Shown here: one piece after another, positions 22,723 to 33,117 of the stretch
Layout: the number at the start of each line of letters is the position of its first letter
How positions within the stretch are numbered: position 1 is the first letter of the stretch
Assembly: GCA_963281255.1 (NCBI GenBank)
Contig: OY725495.1
Location: forward strand, 2,232,001-2,296,000
Source of the DNA: Aphrocallistes beatrix
Lineage: Eukaryota > Porifera > Hexactinellida > Sceptrulophora > Aphrocallistidae
Direction: 5' to 3'
DNA length: 64,000 nt
Position numbers and translations under genes: made by a program
Notes under the pieces: generated by a model
The model's input: only the letters and a program-made list of their open reading frames with translations
Told to the model about the DNA's origin: nothing
Database searches by the model: none

Positions 22723-24200
22723 TTAATTAGAGGTAAGTTTAAGTATCTTCCTTTGAGTATCTTTGGGACAAGAGGTGGTAGAAGTAATATTCTTGGCCTT
22801 GTTGAGTAAACAGTTACTTGAAGTCATTAAAATACAACGTAGCATATCTTTTCCGTCAATACAGCAATCAGTACACTCAAAAGCCCAATCCTCACATTCT
22901 TCATCCTCAATTTTTAGAATAGCCAACTGAGCCTCATCCAAATGCTCCAGGTGCGTATCGAAACTGGGAGAGTGGACACATGTGTCATCAACAAATGCCT
23001 GTACATTCGGATTCCCTCGTAGAGCCTGGTCTACCGCTCGCTGATAGGTAGCCTGTGAGTTTGACAATCCAAAAGGCATGCGGTTGAATTCAAACTGGCC
23101 GCGGTTGAAACAAATGCAGTGAACTCCCTATGCTTTTCCTTCACAGGCACGCTCTAGTATGCGAATGCCCCATCCAGTGTAGAGAATACAGTTGCCCCTC
23201 CCATACGATCGAAAACATCTCGGGGATCCGGCATCGGATAGGCATCTCGCTTCGTCACATCGTTGAGATCCCGGTAATCTACGGCAAATCGATGGGTCCC
23301 GTCCTTTTTCTTCACTAAGATCACTCGACTCGCCCAAGAAGAAGAAGAGGGACGTATGATCCCATTCTCGAGCATTTCATCTACCTGCTTGGATACCTCC
23401 GCCTCAATTTCCGGAGAAACACGCAACGGCCGGCTTCTGGTCGGCCGCTCATCCAGAAGAGTGATAACGTGTTCCGCGGTTCCAATTTCGCGCGGGCTCT
23501 TCGGGTTTTCCACGAAAACGTCTTTCCATCTCGACTGTATCTTCTCGCGGTGATAGTTTCGGGTTTATATCGAACATGGCCTCCAAGCTATCTCCCTCCT
23601 TTCCCATCTCAGTCTGCATAATTTCTGCAGACTGAGATGAGAAAGGAGGGAGATAGCGAGGGAGATAGCTGAACCTTCGCCCCAATATAACCACCCTATT
23701 GTTAGTATCGAGTGCTTCGATTTCGTGTTCTAGTGGTCGACCATCCCCCACATCTATCGTCACGCAGGCCGTACCACAGACCGCAAGCGCTGTCCGCCCT
23801 AGCCCATACACTTGACTTTACTTTGTGCTGTAAGGGATATTCATCTTTTGTACGGTGCCTCTGTCCACCACCGAAGGATCCGCCCCCGTGTCCATCATTA
23901 CATTGATGGGTTTGCCGTTCCATTTAACTGGTACCACAACCACCGTCTCATGTACAACACTATGCTGCGTCGTGGCCTGAAATACCCCTCTTCGACTTCG
24001 TGTATGTGGGCAATAGCGGACCTCGTGTCCTCTTTCGCCACATTTCGCACAGTGCCGTTCCGGGTATTGGGCCATAAAGTGCCTGTCCGAGTCAAAAATA
24101 AAGCACCAGGGAATTGGCTTGCCGGATACTTCCTTGTAGGTGCATCCCGCCTCCACATTGCCCCTTTGCTGCGTGGCGCATCCTTATATGTATAGAAACA
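22723..24200 (-). pseudogene. Ty3/Gypsy gag-pol remnant 1
   Basis: Read on the minus strand: a CCHC knuckle HCAKCGERGHEVRYCP (about 24040), a retropepsin motif MMDTGADPSVV (about 23890) continuing to ILGRRF, then reverse transcriptase blocks IIRPSSSSWAS, KKKDGTHRFAVDYRDLN, MPFGLSNSQATYQRAV and FVDDTC (catalytic box, with F in place of the usual Y). Several frameshifts separate the parts, including one near 23110. After FVDD the frame continues into an unrelated Cys-rich tail, so the thumb, RNase H and integrase are missing. No LTRs were found. The related copy at 30.3-33.75 kb has the same order. Confidence 0.85.
23585..23660. repeat. Hairpin inside Gypsy remnant 1
   Basis: AGCTATCTCCCTCCTTTC and CATCTCAGTCTGCA are followed, after a 7-base loop, by their inverse (TGCAGACTGAGATG and GAAAGGAGGGAGATAGC). 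Arms of about 33 bp lie in the protease-RT linker and look like a local inverted duplication. Confidence 0.75.
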
Positions 24201-24215
24201 GTTGAGAGCTAACAT

Positions 24216-24478
24216 TCAAGAACAAATACAACGTAAAAGTAAAAAGGAACCATATAGCAGAGAAAGAAAATAGCCATAACATTGATATATACGTAATTTA
24301 TTGGAACGTAGACTAGTTTCAAATAGTTATGCATCAAACAATGATGAATTAGATTTGGAACAAAAATTATTCATTCATATTATGGGTGCGTAAGAAAATC
24401 CACTTTATCTTATCCCTGGTACCATGGAAAATTGTTCAGTGAAAAGGCCTTATTGTAGTAGGCTATGCCTACCCTTAT
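24216..24478. other. No gene seen
   Basis: AT-rich spacer upstream of the Gypsy remnant. No LTR or primer-binding site could be identified. Confidence 0.4.
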
Positions 24479-24479
24479 T

Positions 24480-24840
24480 TTCGATGGATGCCTAATGTAA
24501 ACAAATCTCAAAATATGCTGGAAACTAGCGTTAAACTTTTGATATGGTGTTTTTGTGGTGCGAATTGCGATAATTCTATTTTAAAATCTGTATGATAAAT
24601 CATTTGTTTACTTTTGCGTACAACAGTTGCATGAAATGAAAAAAATCAAGAAACAAGCTTCCACCGGTTGATAAATGCTTTTACGGGTGTAGTTTTGGAT
24701 ATCATATTTTCGAAAAATATGATAAATTACTTGTTTACTCTCATTTACAAAACGTATGTATATAAATTCAGAAAATTTCAAAAATATGTTAGAAACTAGC
24801 CTTCAACAGTTGACCTAAGATTTTAAAAGCATAGATTCTT
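24480..24840 (-). repeat. Family C tandem units
   Basis: About two and a half diverged units with AATGTAAACAAATCTC, TGCTGGAAACTAGCG and TTGTTTACTCTCATTTAC. Confidence 0.55.
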
Positions 24841-25144
24841 AATTTTTGCATTATCGAATCTATCACTTCTGAATTTGTTGTCCTGTATTCGTTGAATGTC
24901 CTCAGCGATTCAACGAATGCAAAGTGCTCGCTAGCGGGGCTACAGAAGTCCGCAATGCGCGCATGTTTTAATAAATTTGTTCTATTAGCTATTATAGAGT
25001 AGGGTAAAAGTTGGACAGTATTAACTGTGTTAAATTTGAGAAACTCCAATAATATTCATTTATATAATAATGTAGATATTTTCAATAATATTATGAGATT
25101 TTTAAACTTAGATCTGGAAATTGGAACTGATTTTTACATAGTGG
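24841..25144. other. No gene seen
   Basis: An 86-codon minus-strand frame crosses this stretch but overlaps repeat sequence and has no motif. Confidence 0.4.
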
Positions 25145-25455
25145 GTTGTATAACTTAGCAGGATTGTAGGAATGAAACAGGTATGTAATACTTAGTGGGA
25201 TTGTAGTACTTAGCGAGATTGAAGGATTAAGCAGGATTGTCGGATTTAGTGGGAATGTTATAATTAGCGGATTGCAGGACTTAGTGAGGTTGTAATATTA
25301 GTGGCTTGCAGGTTCTTAACGGGATTGTATTACTTTGTGGGATTGCAGGACTTAGAGGGATTGTTGTACTTAGCTGGATTGCAGGATTAAGCGCGATTGT
25401 GGTTGTTAGTGGAATTGCTGGATTTAGCGAGATTCTAGTACTTAATTACATTGTA
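25145..25455 (+). repeat. Minisatellite, about 18-20 bp unit
   Basis: Roughly sixteen imperfect copies of a unit close to GGATTGYAGKACTTAGYG. Units differ at many positions, so the array is old. Confidence 0.8.
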
Positions 25456-26160
25456 TCTAGAGGTTCCAAAGGCTGAAGATCAGTAATCACTTAGTCTGAA
25501 TCTGGTGGTGACAATTCTCAAAGTTAAAAGATCTGATATGTCAATTTGTATAATCTATTTGTCCAATGTAAGATTACGATGTACTAACCAGATTTATATT
25601 TGACACTGCACCGATGGCCCCGGGGTGATGAGGTTAAGCGTTGAAGAAGGTATACGGAACAATGCCGGAACAGCTTCTTCATCTGCATACTCGTGTATAC
25701 TCTCTCCGACCCCAAACTGCAGTAGATATATGTCAATATGCGCCTGGCAATTTTTATGTGGGATATAAACTTTAACTTTTTACAAGTATGTTTAAAACTA
25801 GTGGACTTTGCGGGGTAGGCTTCCCTCTAGACGTAGGAATGAATTTCTAACAATCCAGCCATTTAACTACGTCGTAAAAAATTTTAATCTCGGATCGTTT
25901 AAGTAAAGTGGGGCAAAAATTGGATTGTTGAAGCGAATATCTTTTCCGACCCAATTAAAATGAATTTGCTCCAGATTTTATCTATCAAATTTATGAAGTT
26001 CACTGTATGATTTGATATGTTGTATTCTCAGTATAAATAGTTGAGAGCTCCGCAGCTGTAGATTCATCCAAAATCTTATAAGCCAAGTTTACATTTTGTC
26101 GTTCTAAATGAGAATCCCAACATGCCTTCGATGTTAATTTGGGGGTCTCTTAATAGAAAT
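25456..26160. other. No gene seen
   Basis: Mixed-composition sequence. A GC-richer block at 25610-25740 (GGCCCCGGGGTGATGAGG) was examined as a tRNA-derived element, but I could not fit A and B boxes. Confidence 0.35.
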
Positions 26161-26300
26161 CATCAACTATTACTAATTCGAAATTTAAGGATTTCGAATC
26201 TTAAATCAGACTGAATACTTTTCCGTTCCTGAAAGATCCAATTTAGCACTATTGGTATGGGGAATAATATAGTGTACAAATACTTTTGTCTGGTTAGTGT
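26160..26300. repeat. Family F MITE end
   Basis: TTTCGAATCTTAAATCAGAC and the terminus-like ACTTTTGTCTGGTTAGTGTA precede a family B palindrome directly, as they do at 62880-63075. Confidence 0.5.
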
Positions 26301-26790
26301 ATATATCTCTGTAACAAACTGATTGAAGAAACTGTAAGCCGCAGAAAGCTGATTTTTTGCATGACGTAGTCTTTTGGCTATGGCTCCGCTAAGTTCTGAG
26401 CTCAGAGCAAAATGTCGACACATCATGGAATTATGACGTCATTGTCACATTTTTAAAAGTTACGCAATACAGTTATTCGAGCTTAACTCAGCCATTATAG
26501 GAGATAGAAGGCTGAAATTTAAATAGATTATGTATATTAATATGGGATATATTAATATACATAATCTATTTAAATTTCAGCCTTCTATCTCCTATAATGG
26601 CTGAGTTATGCTCGAATGACTGTATTGCTTAACTTTTAAAAATGTGACAATAACGTAATAATTCCATTAGGAGTAGAAATTTTGCTCTGAGCTCAGAACT
26701 TAGTGGAGCCATAGCCAAAAGACTCCCATATACCAAAAATCAGGTTTCTGTGCCTTGCAGTTTTTTCAATCAATTCGTTACAGAGATATA
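26301..26790. repeat. Head-to-head family B palindrome
   Basis: The first 240 bp of family B run forward to about 26543 (TATTAATATGG) and then run back in reverse to CAATTCGTTACAGAG. The arms match closely, so the duplication is inverted and nearly perfect. Confidence 0.75.
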
Positions 26791-26799
26791 CTATATCCT

Positions 26800-27140
26800 T
26801 ACTATTAAAACTCGATTAATGTATATTTATATATATACAAGCGCACTAAATATCAACATTTGATACTTGATACTACTTGTCCCAAGTCACAGCCATTATA
26901 TATGATGGTGTTTAGTGACACAAAGTGGCATAGGTTAATAATTTTCTATATAAGGATAAGTAATTGAGTTAATTATGAGTAATTAGAATGTGTAGATTAC
27001 GAATTTGAACTAAAAAATATAGTATTTTCTACTGTTTAAGGACATTTAATACTATTTGTATGGAAGTTTTCGTGGTGGTCGAATACTTTTGTCCGGGTAG
27101 TGTATATATACATTAATCGAGTTTTAATAGTAAGGATATT
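26800..27140. repeat. Family F copy framed by inverted family B starts
   Basis: TCCTTACTATTAAAACTCG at 26805 is matched by the inverse CGAGTTTTAATAGTAAGGAT near 27118. Between them lies a family F segment ending ACTTTTGTCCGGGTAGTGTA. Confidence 0.5.
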
Positions 27141-27438
27141 GACTATATTTTGAGCAAAAAATTGATAGGCCCTCCCTAGCTACAACCTGGAATGTAAAAT
27201 TTCCGATCTCCAAATTTGGTGTAAACCATATCAAGTGACCCCTTCTTTTTCTCGGCTATGCTTGCTGAGTACGAATTTCTTAATATAAATAATCTAGACG
27301 TTAGTTTTAAAATATTATGGTTTGAGGCTGGTGGTATTCTTGTATTATTAACGGTAAACATACTCATACATTTTTGTTTTGTCCCTTTAACTCCTATATA
27401 AGAATGGACAAATTGGGTGGCATAGATGGATTGATATG

Positions 27439-27776
27439 TTAACATTTCAATTTCATTTTCGGTTTCATCATCCGATGCAATTACCTTCTTTCATAATACC
27501 ACAGCTGTCATCTTTGCATTGTCCGCATGCTTGGGAACAGTTGAGTCCTTGTTTTCTGCAGCTACATCTGAGACTACTACAGCCTGTGGAACAGTTACAG
27601 TGGATCATTTTCAGAAGTGCTTCGGGTGCAGGGTTACTGTCCAACATGACTGGGATTAGGCTGTTATCTTGGTAGTTTCATCCCCATTCGGTGACCTCCA
27701 TACCATCAGCTATGCCCATCCACAGCATCACCTGGAAATATCACGTCAAAGAGTAAAATTTCGTGGCGAAGGCTGT
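27439..27776 (-). pseudogene. CXC-domain fragment, left arm copy
   Basis: The minus-strand translation repeats the C-terminal part of the plus-strand gene, including CNCSTGCSSLRCSCRK, with stops and substitutions (for example in the EVTEWG stretch). It lacks the PIN-like part and its own start, so it is simply the mirrored arm. Confidence 0.75.
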
Positions 27777-27779
27777 AGT

Positions 27780-28456
27780 AATAAGGAGGATCCCCTTTCC
27801 AATCAAGCCAATGAACAGGCCCTCTTCCGTCTCATTTCTGAACGTATGAGAGAAAGAGGGTGCCATGTAATACAGGCTGAGGAAGATGCCGATGTTGACA
27901 TTGTGAAGGCAGCATTAGCAATGCCCTCCTTCAAGACAACAACTCTCATAGGCGAGGATATGGATCTATTAGTTCTGTTGCTGCATTACACTACAAACAA
28001 CAATGCAAAGAAGATATGCTTCCGCAAGTCATGATCGCGTTGTTCAATGCAAAACTTGGGGACAGTCTTCGCGACTTGAGATACAGTATCCGCTGCAAGA
28101 AAGTGAGTGCAGCCAAAAGCTGCGTTACAACCGAAAGATAGCCACCTACAGCCTCCGCTACGAAATTTCACTCTCTGAGGTGCTATTTCCAGGTGATGTT
28201 GTGGATGGGCATGGCTGATGGTATTGAGGTCACCGAATGGGGATGGAACTACCAAGATAACAGCCTAATCCCAGTCATGTTGGACAGTAACCCTGCACCC
28301 GAAGCACTCCTGAAAATGATCCACTGTAACTGTTCCACAGGCTGTAGTAGTCTCAGATGTAGCTGCAGAAAACAAGGACTCAACTGTTCCCAAGCATGCG
28401 GACAATGCCAGGATGACAACTGTGGCAATATGAAAGAAGGTAATTGCATCGGATGA
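27780..28456 (+). pseudogene. PIN-like plus CXC-cluster protein, partial
   Basis: The first part (about 27800-28030) includes NEQALFRLISERMRE, EEDADVDIVKAALAM and TTLIGEDMDLLVLLLH. The spaced acidic residues resemble PIN/FEN-like nuclease folds. After a frame change the second part (28035-28456) carries FHSLRCYFQV and EVTEWGWNY, then a Cys cluster CNCSTGCSSLRCSCRK and CSQACGQCQDDNC resembling a CXC zinc-binding region. From memory, multi-copy unnamed proteins with this order exist in invertebrate genomes. The segment joining the two parts is deleted, a stop lies near 28139, and the N-terminus is missing. Nuclease activity is inference. Confidence 0.55.
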
Positions 28457-29049
28457 TGAAACCGAAGATGAAATTGAAATGTGAACATATCAATCCATCT
28501 ATGCCACCTAATTTGTCCATTCTTATATAGGAGTTACAGAGACAAAACAAAAATTTGTGAGTATATCTACCGTTAAAAATACATGAATAGCACCGGCCGC
28601 AAACCATAAAATTTTAAAACTAACGTCTATACTATTTATATTTAGAAATTCGTACTCAGCAAGCATAGCCGAGAAAAACAAGGGTCACTTGATATGGTTT
28701 ACAACAAATTTAGAGATCGGAAATTTTACATTCCAGGTTGTTGCTAGGAAGGGTCCATAATTTTTTGCTCAAAATGTAGTGAATATCTATTTCAAAATTG
28801 ATGGTGTGCACGAATATGATACTAAAAACTGATTTGCAATCATTTGAAAGGTTAAATCTCAGTTTTCAAAACCTGCGATATTTTTGTCCGGGTTCAACGA
28901 CGGGGTCGTGCCAAATCACTTTCTGATATTCTGATTTCGGTAAACTTTTAGTAAGTGGTATGTTACTCCTAAGACATGATACAACGGAAAAATGCAATAA
29001 AACAATTTCTTGCAATTAGTTTGGGGTTGGGACTATTTGCTTCATATTT

Positions 29050-29940
29050 TGACCTGACTACAAGTCAAGCGCTCTCAATACTCTTCTCTTCCGATTATGA
29101 TGCCAAGAATTTGATGATGAACAAAATACGCTGCTCTTTCACACCGAGGTTCGTCGGCTTTCTCGCGGAAACATGTTGTCTAGAGTGCACTCTTTGAGAA
29201 AAGAGATGGCAAAATTCTTTGAGCGCAACGATCGAGCCAAATCAAGAGTTCTTTTCAACAAATTGGCAGATAAAGCATGGATTATTAGTCTATATTACTT
29301 AGAGGATCTTTGCTCACGCTTAAATTACCTCAACAAGTCACTTCAAGGAAAGTTCACAACTGTAATTGATTTCATTTATAACATTCGAGCTTTCATAATG
29401 AAATTGAACTTATGGGAAAGAAAAGCCAAGGACGGAAATCTAGACATATTTGAAAATGTCCTAACTCTTCTTGAGGGAGAAGAAATGAAAAAGGACATAA
29501 TGGAACTAGTGCAAGCGCACCATTCCTACTTGAAAGAAGAGTTCAAATTATACATCCCAGACCTGAGTGAATTGGATCTTAGGTTGATTCGAAATCCGTT
29601 CATTGTAGACGTGCGCTTAATACTCAACAATGTGCAGGAAAAATTCATTGAATTTTTGAACAGTTCTACAGTACGAGATACATTTGAAACTTTGCCATTG
29701 ATGAAGTTCTGGTCTAGAATGAGTCAACATTTCCCTAGTGGCGCTGCCATGGCTGTGCGTGAGCTGCTTATGTTTCCAAGTACATATCTCTGCGAACAAG
29801 GATTCTCGACACTGTTATATATTAAAAACAAGTATCGTGCTCGTTTATGCGTAGAGCCTGGCCTCCGTGTAGCTTTATCTAAAACCGAACCAAAAATTGA
29901 TGAACTTGTAAAAGCAAAGCAGGCCCAGCCATCTCATTAA
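29050..29940 (+). pseudogene. ZBED5/FAM200-like hAT transposase, C-terminal part
   Basis: The main open frame (29173-29940) reads through the hAT helical region and the C-terminal dimerisation block: MFPSTYLCEQGFSTLLYIK, then the ending AKQAQPSH. Just upstream, in line with it, is HTEVRRLSRGN, which corresponds to the conserved RWLSRGN box with W changed to R. A frameshift near 29100 separates an earlier piece (ALSILFSS). The BED finger and the first two catalytic acids are gone. The hAT at 43.6 kb has the same ending, so they belong to one lineage. No TIRs are visible. Confidence 0.8.
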
Positions 29941-30300
29941 ACTTTGTTCTAATTATTTAACTTTTTCTAAATACGTAAATTATTTTCTGTTCATCATATT
30001 ACAAATTATATCAACATATAATAATTTAGTGGAATCTTGCTAGATTTGAATCGAGGGTACCTGGGCTTTTCCTTTCGCCTCCCTGATCTAGGGCATATTT
30101 AGGAGTGTAGATCTCGAAATCATAATTTGAAAATTATGTTGCAAATATTTTACTTTTACAGTAGATATTGATTTATTGGATATTGTGATTATTTGGACAA
30201 AGAGTCCCTGCCCCTGGCATTATCACTCTATCCAATTTCTAATGTATGTAGTAGAATGGTTCCATAAAATAAACAAATTCTCAAAATAGGAAATTTTGGA
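29941..30300. repeat. Family C and hairpin-MITE fragments
   Basis: GTAGATCTCGAAATCATAAT (30105) is a family C-like trace. ACAGTAGATATTG (about 30158) through CTATCCAATTTC is a diverged copy of the MITE at 58361-58541. No gene was seen. Confidence 0.4.
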
Positions 30301-30548
30301 AATATGCAAGAGACACTTGGGTCCTTTTGCTGCTTAAGCCACTGGAGGGGACAGTGGTCCGTGAGAAACGTCACCTCGGTTGCCCCTTTCAGGTAAACAG
30401 ACCATTTCCTCGTTGCTGCTACGATTGCCCAGGCTTCAAGTTGTCCGGATGAGTAGTTCTTCTGACTCGGACTCAGGGAAGATGAGAAGTACTGGATCGG
30501 CCTTAGTTTTCCTGTTTCTTCGTCTAACAGACAGCACTACCGCGACAC

Positions 30549-31502
30549 CTACCGAGCTTGCGTCTGCCTCAACATAGAACTCACTGTTCCAGGAAGGGTG
30601 ACCGGCTCATTCGTCAATCTTGCTCTCAGCTCCTCGAATGCTGTCTGACATTCCTCATCCCAGTTCCATTGCTGACCTTTCCTCAATAGTCTGTACAGCG
30701 GCTCAGCGATAACGTACATGTTTTTTATATAGCACCTATAGTAGTTGGCTGTCCCCAGAAACCGCTGAAGTTCCGCTACGCCCTTTGGCTGAGGGAAGGA
30801 CCGAAGCCTTTGAGTGTATCCAGGGACTGGTGTTGTCCCCTCAAAGGAAATGCGGTGCCCGAGAAATTCAACCGAACTATAGCCGAATTGGCATTTCTCC
30901 TTACGTAGTTGCAATCTAGCGGCTTGTAAACGCTTGAGGACCTCCCGTAGATGACTTAAGTGTGTGTCAAAATTCGGGAAAAATATCAAGATGTCGTCGA
31001 CGTAACTCTCGGCGTGGTGTACCCTATACAGTGCGTGATCCATCACCCTCTGAAAAGTGGCTGGCGTATTGCAAAGCCGGAAGAGCATCACGAGCATCTC
31101 GTACATCCCTCGAGTGTGAAACGCGGTCTTTTCGACATTTTCCGGTGCAATGGGAATCGTCCAATAGGCAGAGGCAATATCGAGCTTGGAAAAGAACCTG
31201 CTTCCTCCTAGTTTATCAAATATCGATTGAGGATTCGGCAGGTTGTACTCGTCCCGCTTGGTAACAGAATTGAGCTTGCGGTAGTCCACGGCGAATCTCA
31301 TGCTCACCTCCTTCTTTTTCACCAAAACGACGTCAGATGCCCAAGGAGAGTTGCTTGGCCTACAAATGGGCGGATCTGCAGCGAGCATCTCGTCCAATTG
31401 CCTGTCAATTTCGTGCTCCCAGTGAGGGGGTCTCTCCTCGGACGTACTTTCTGAGGTGGTGCGTCGCCGGTCAAAATCCTGTGGGTCTCCGTCAATTTGC
31501 AC
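30549..31502 (-). CDS. Gypsy reverse transcriptase, intact frame
   Basis: The 317-codon frame covers the RT fingers, palm and thumb: RPSNSPWASDVVLVKKK, MRFAVDYRKLN, SKLDIASAYW (first catalytic D), YVDDILIF (catalytic pair), EFLGHRISFEG, and FLGTANYYRCYI leading to the connection. The RNase H start EADASSVGVAVVLS follows in another frame at about 30540-30580. Losses are a frameshift into RNase H and truncation. Palm residues look intact, but the usual FGL before the primer-grip region reads FRL. Confidence 0.8.
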   Translation of the reverse strand: MQIDGDPQDFDRRRTTSESTSEERPPHWEHEIDRQLDEMLAADPPICRPSNSPWASDVVLVKKKEVSMRFAVDYRKLNSVTKRDEYNLPNPQSIFDKLGGSRFFSKLDIASAYWTIPIAPENVEKTAFHTRGMYEMLVMLFRLCNTPATFQRVMDHALYRVHHAESYVDDILIFFPNFDTHLSHLREVLKRLQAARLQLRKEKCQFGYSSVEFLGHRISFEGTTPVPGYTQRLRSFPQPKGVAELQRFLGTANYYRCYIKNMYVIAEPLYRLLRKGQQWNWDEECQTAFEELRARLTNEPVTLPGTVSSMLRQTQAR

Positions 31503-32008
31503 CTCTCCAACACCACTCTCCTCAGCCTGGATTCTTCCTTTTCTCCCAACTCGCTCGAAATGAGTCTGGCCTCAGTTCCTTCCTCGATATTGATCCCCTC
31601 GTCCTCTTTGTCCAGTTTAGCTGTTAGTGCTCTAGCCAGTGGGGTTGCCCCACTTAGTAAACTTTGCGCTGTAACCCAGGTGTGTCCCAATTTGGCGCGA
31701 CTGTTAGCCCAATCGAATGTCACTGGTCCGAAATGTCCCATAAACCTTCTGCCCAGTAGGAGAGTCGCCTCTGTGCTATCTAGCACCTGCACACGGTCGA
31801 TAACAGGCTTTAATGTTCCAATCTGAATGGCAACGTCAAGGTATCGCAAACCTTCACCGGGTTGTTGCACAATCCGTATACCTTGCTAGGTGCTGCCACT
31901 AACCTATCCTCCAGTTCCAGCTGACGCACCGTGCCCATACCTATAACGCTTGGCCTAGCTCCAGTGTCGATGCTGCCTAATTCGAATGAGTACCAATCTT
32001 TACTTCTA

Positions 32009-32889
32009 CAGGGTGGGGAATAAGTTCTGCCACAAGCTTCATTAGGTATAAAATTCCTTATACTCAAACGATCTTAGTTATTATGGTCCTTAGAGATTGT
32101 AATTCGAATATCCTCAATGATTTTAAAAGATTTTTCGATTCTATGACTTAGAAATGTGTTTTGTATGGTGAGTTTTGAGAAAAAAAAGTGTGTCCTGGTC
32201 CGCAGCGAAAATCGTGAATCAGGGCCACTGCTTTTCAAGTTATCTTCCCAGAGTCTTCAAATTCTAGGAAAAATTAGCTCACACATTTTCCTCGAACACT
32301 CTAAATTTGTAGAGATATAAGATGTTCAGATCAGTGCATTTTGAAGACCAATTGGATTAGATTTCTTTGAGAATTGAAAAAAAGTGCCATTTGGGGGAAT
32401 TTTGCAAAATATACCCAATTTGAACTGCGACTGAATAACTTTTTCTCGTTTCTGATAACGAATTCAGTGGATTTATGAAATATTTCTATGGCGAATGAAA
32501 GCTGCCAGGTGGTAAATCGTCATGGGAAATCGATTATGAAGACATTTTTTACAGAAGCAGTGGGCCCTTATTCACGATTTTCGCTGCGGACCAGGACACA
32601 TTTTTTTTCTCAAAACTCACCATACAAAACGCATTTCTAAGTCATAGAATCGAAAAACCTTTTAAAATCATTGAAAATATTCGAATTACAATCTCTAAGG
32701 ACCATATTAACCCTGGAACAACTTCGCTTGAAAAGTATAAATAGGATTCATTTTCACTTTCAGTTTACTTCAATTCATTTTCAATTTCACTTTCAATATC
32801 CCAAGTTGTTCCAGGGTTAACTAAGATTGTTTGAATATAATAAATGTTATACCTAATGAAGCTTGTGGCAGAACTTATTCCCCACCCTG
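32009..32889. mobile_element. TA-flanked foldback MITE G
   Basis: Long inverted arms start CAGGGTGGGGAATAAGTTCT and are flanked by TA (32007-32008 and 32890-32891). It lies between the Gypsy knuckles and protease. The arms pair for about 250 bp inward (for example TCCGCAGCGAAAATCGTGAA against its inverse). A partial relative lies at 60395-60498. Confidence 0.85.
32711..32816. mobile_element. 106-bp piggyBac-type MITE nested in MITE G
   Basis: Ends CCCTGGAACAACTT and AAGTTGTTCCAGGG are flanked by TTAA on both sides (32707-32710 and 32817-32820). The opposite arm of MITE G preserves the empty site, reading CTTAGTTATTATGGTCC, with one substitution in the TTAA. Confidence 0.9.
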
Positions 32890-33117
32890 TACATTGACAT
32901 AGCCTCCTCATGGTTGGAAACTTGGTAAATGTTCGACCTTGGAGTGCGAGACTTCGATCCGGTCCTGCTCCTTATCCCTCTTGGACAGTCCGAGGGGTTA
33001 TGGCCGGCTTCACCACACCTTGAGCAAAACCGATTTGGGCATGAACGAATGAAATGGTCAGTTGAACCGCATGTGTCGCATTTGGGAGCCTGTCTCCTAT
33101 CGTGGCTCCTGTACCTC

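Larger units (their letters stand above)
27172..28755. repeat. Large inverted duplication around a PIN/CXC gene remnant
   Basis: CTACAACCTGGAATGTAAAA at the left is mirrored by TTTTACATTCCAGGTTGTTG at the right. The arms are about 605 bp (27172-27776 and 28148-28755) around a unique centre of about 370 bp. Arms differ by scattered substitutions, so the duplication is not recent. Each arm carries the gene's 3' coding part. Confidence 0.85.

Noticed and set aside
23128-24215. Plus-strand frames across Gypsy remnant 1
   Set aside because: Antisense shadows of the minus-strand gag-pol, which carries the real motifs.
25600-25740. Possible tRNA-derived SINE
   Set aside because: No convincing A and B boxes and no second copy in the window.
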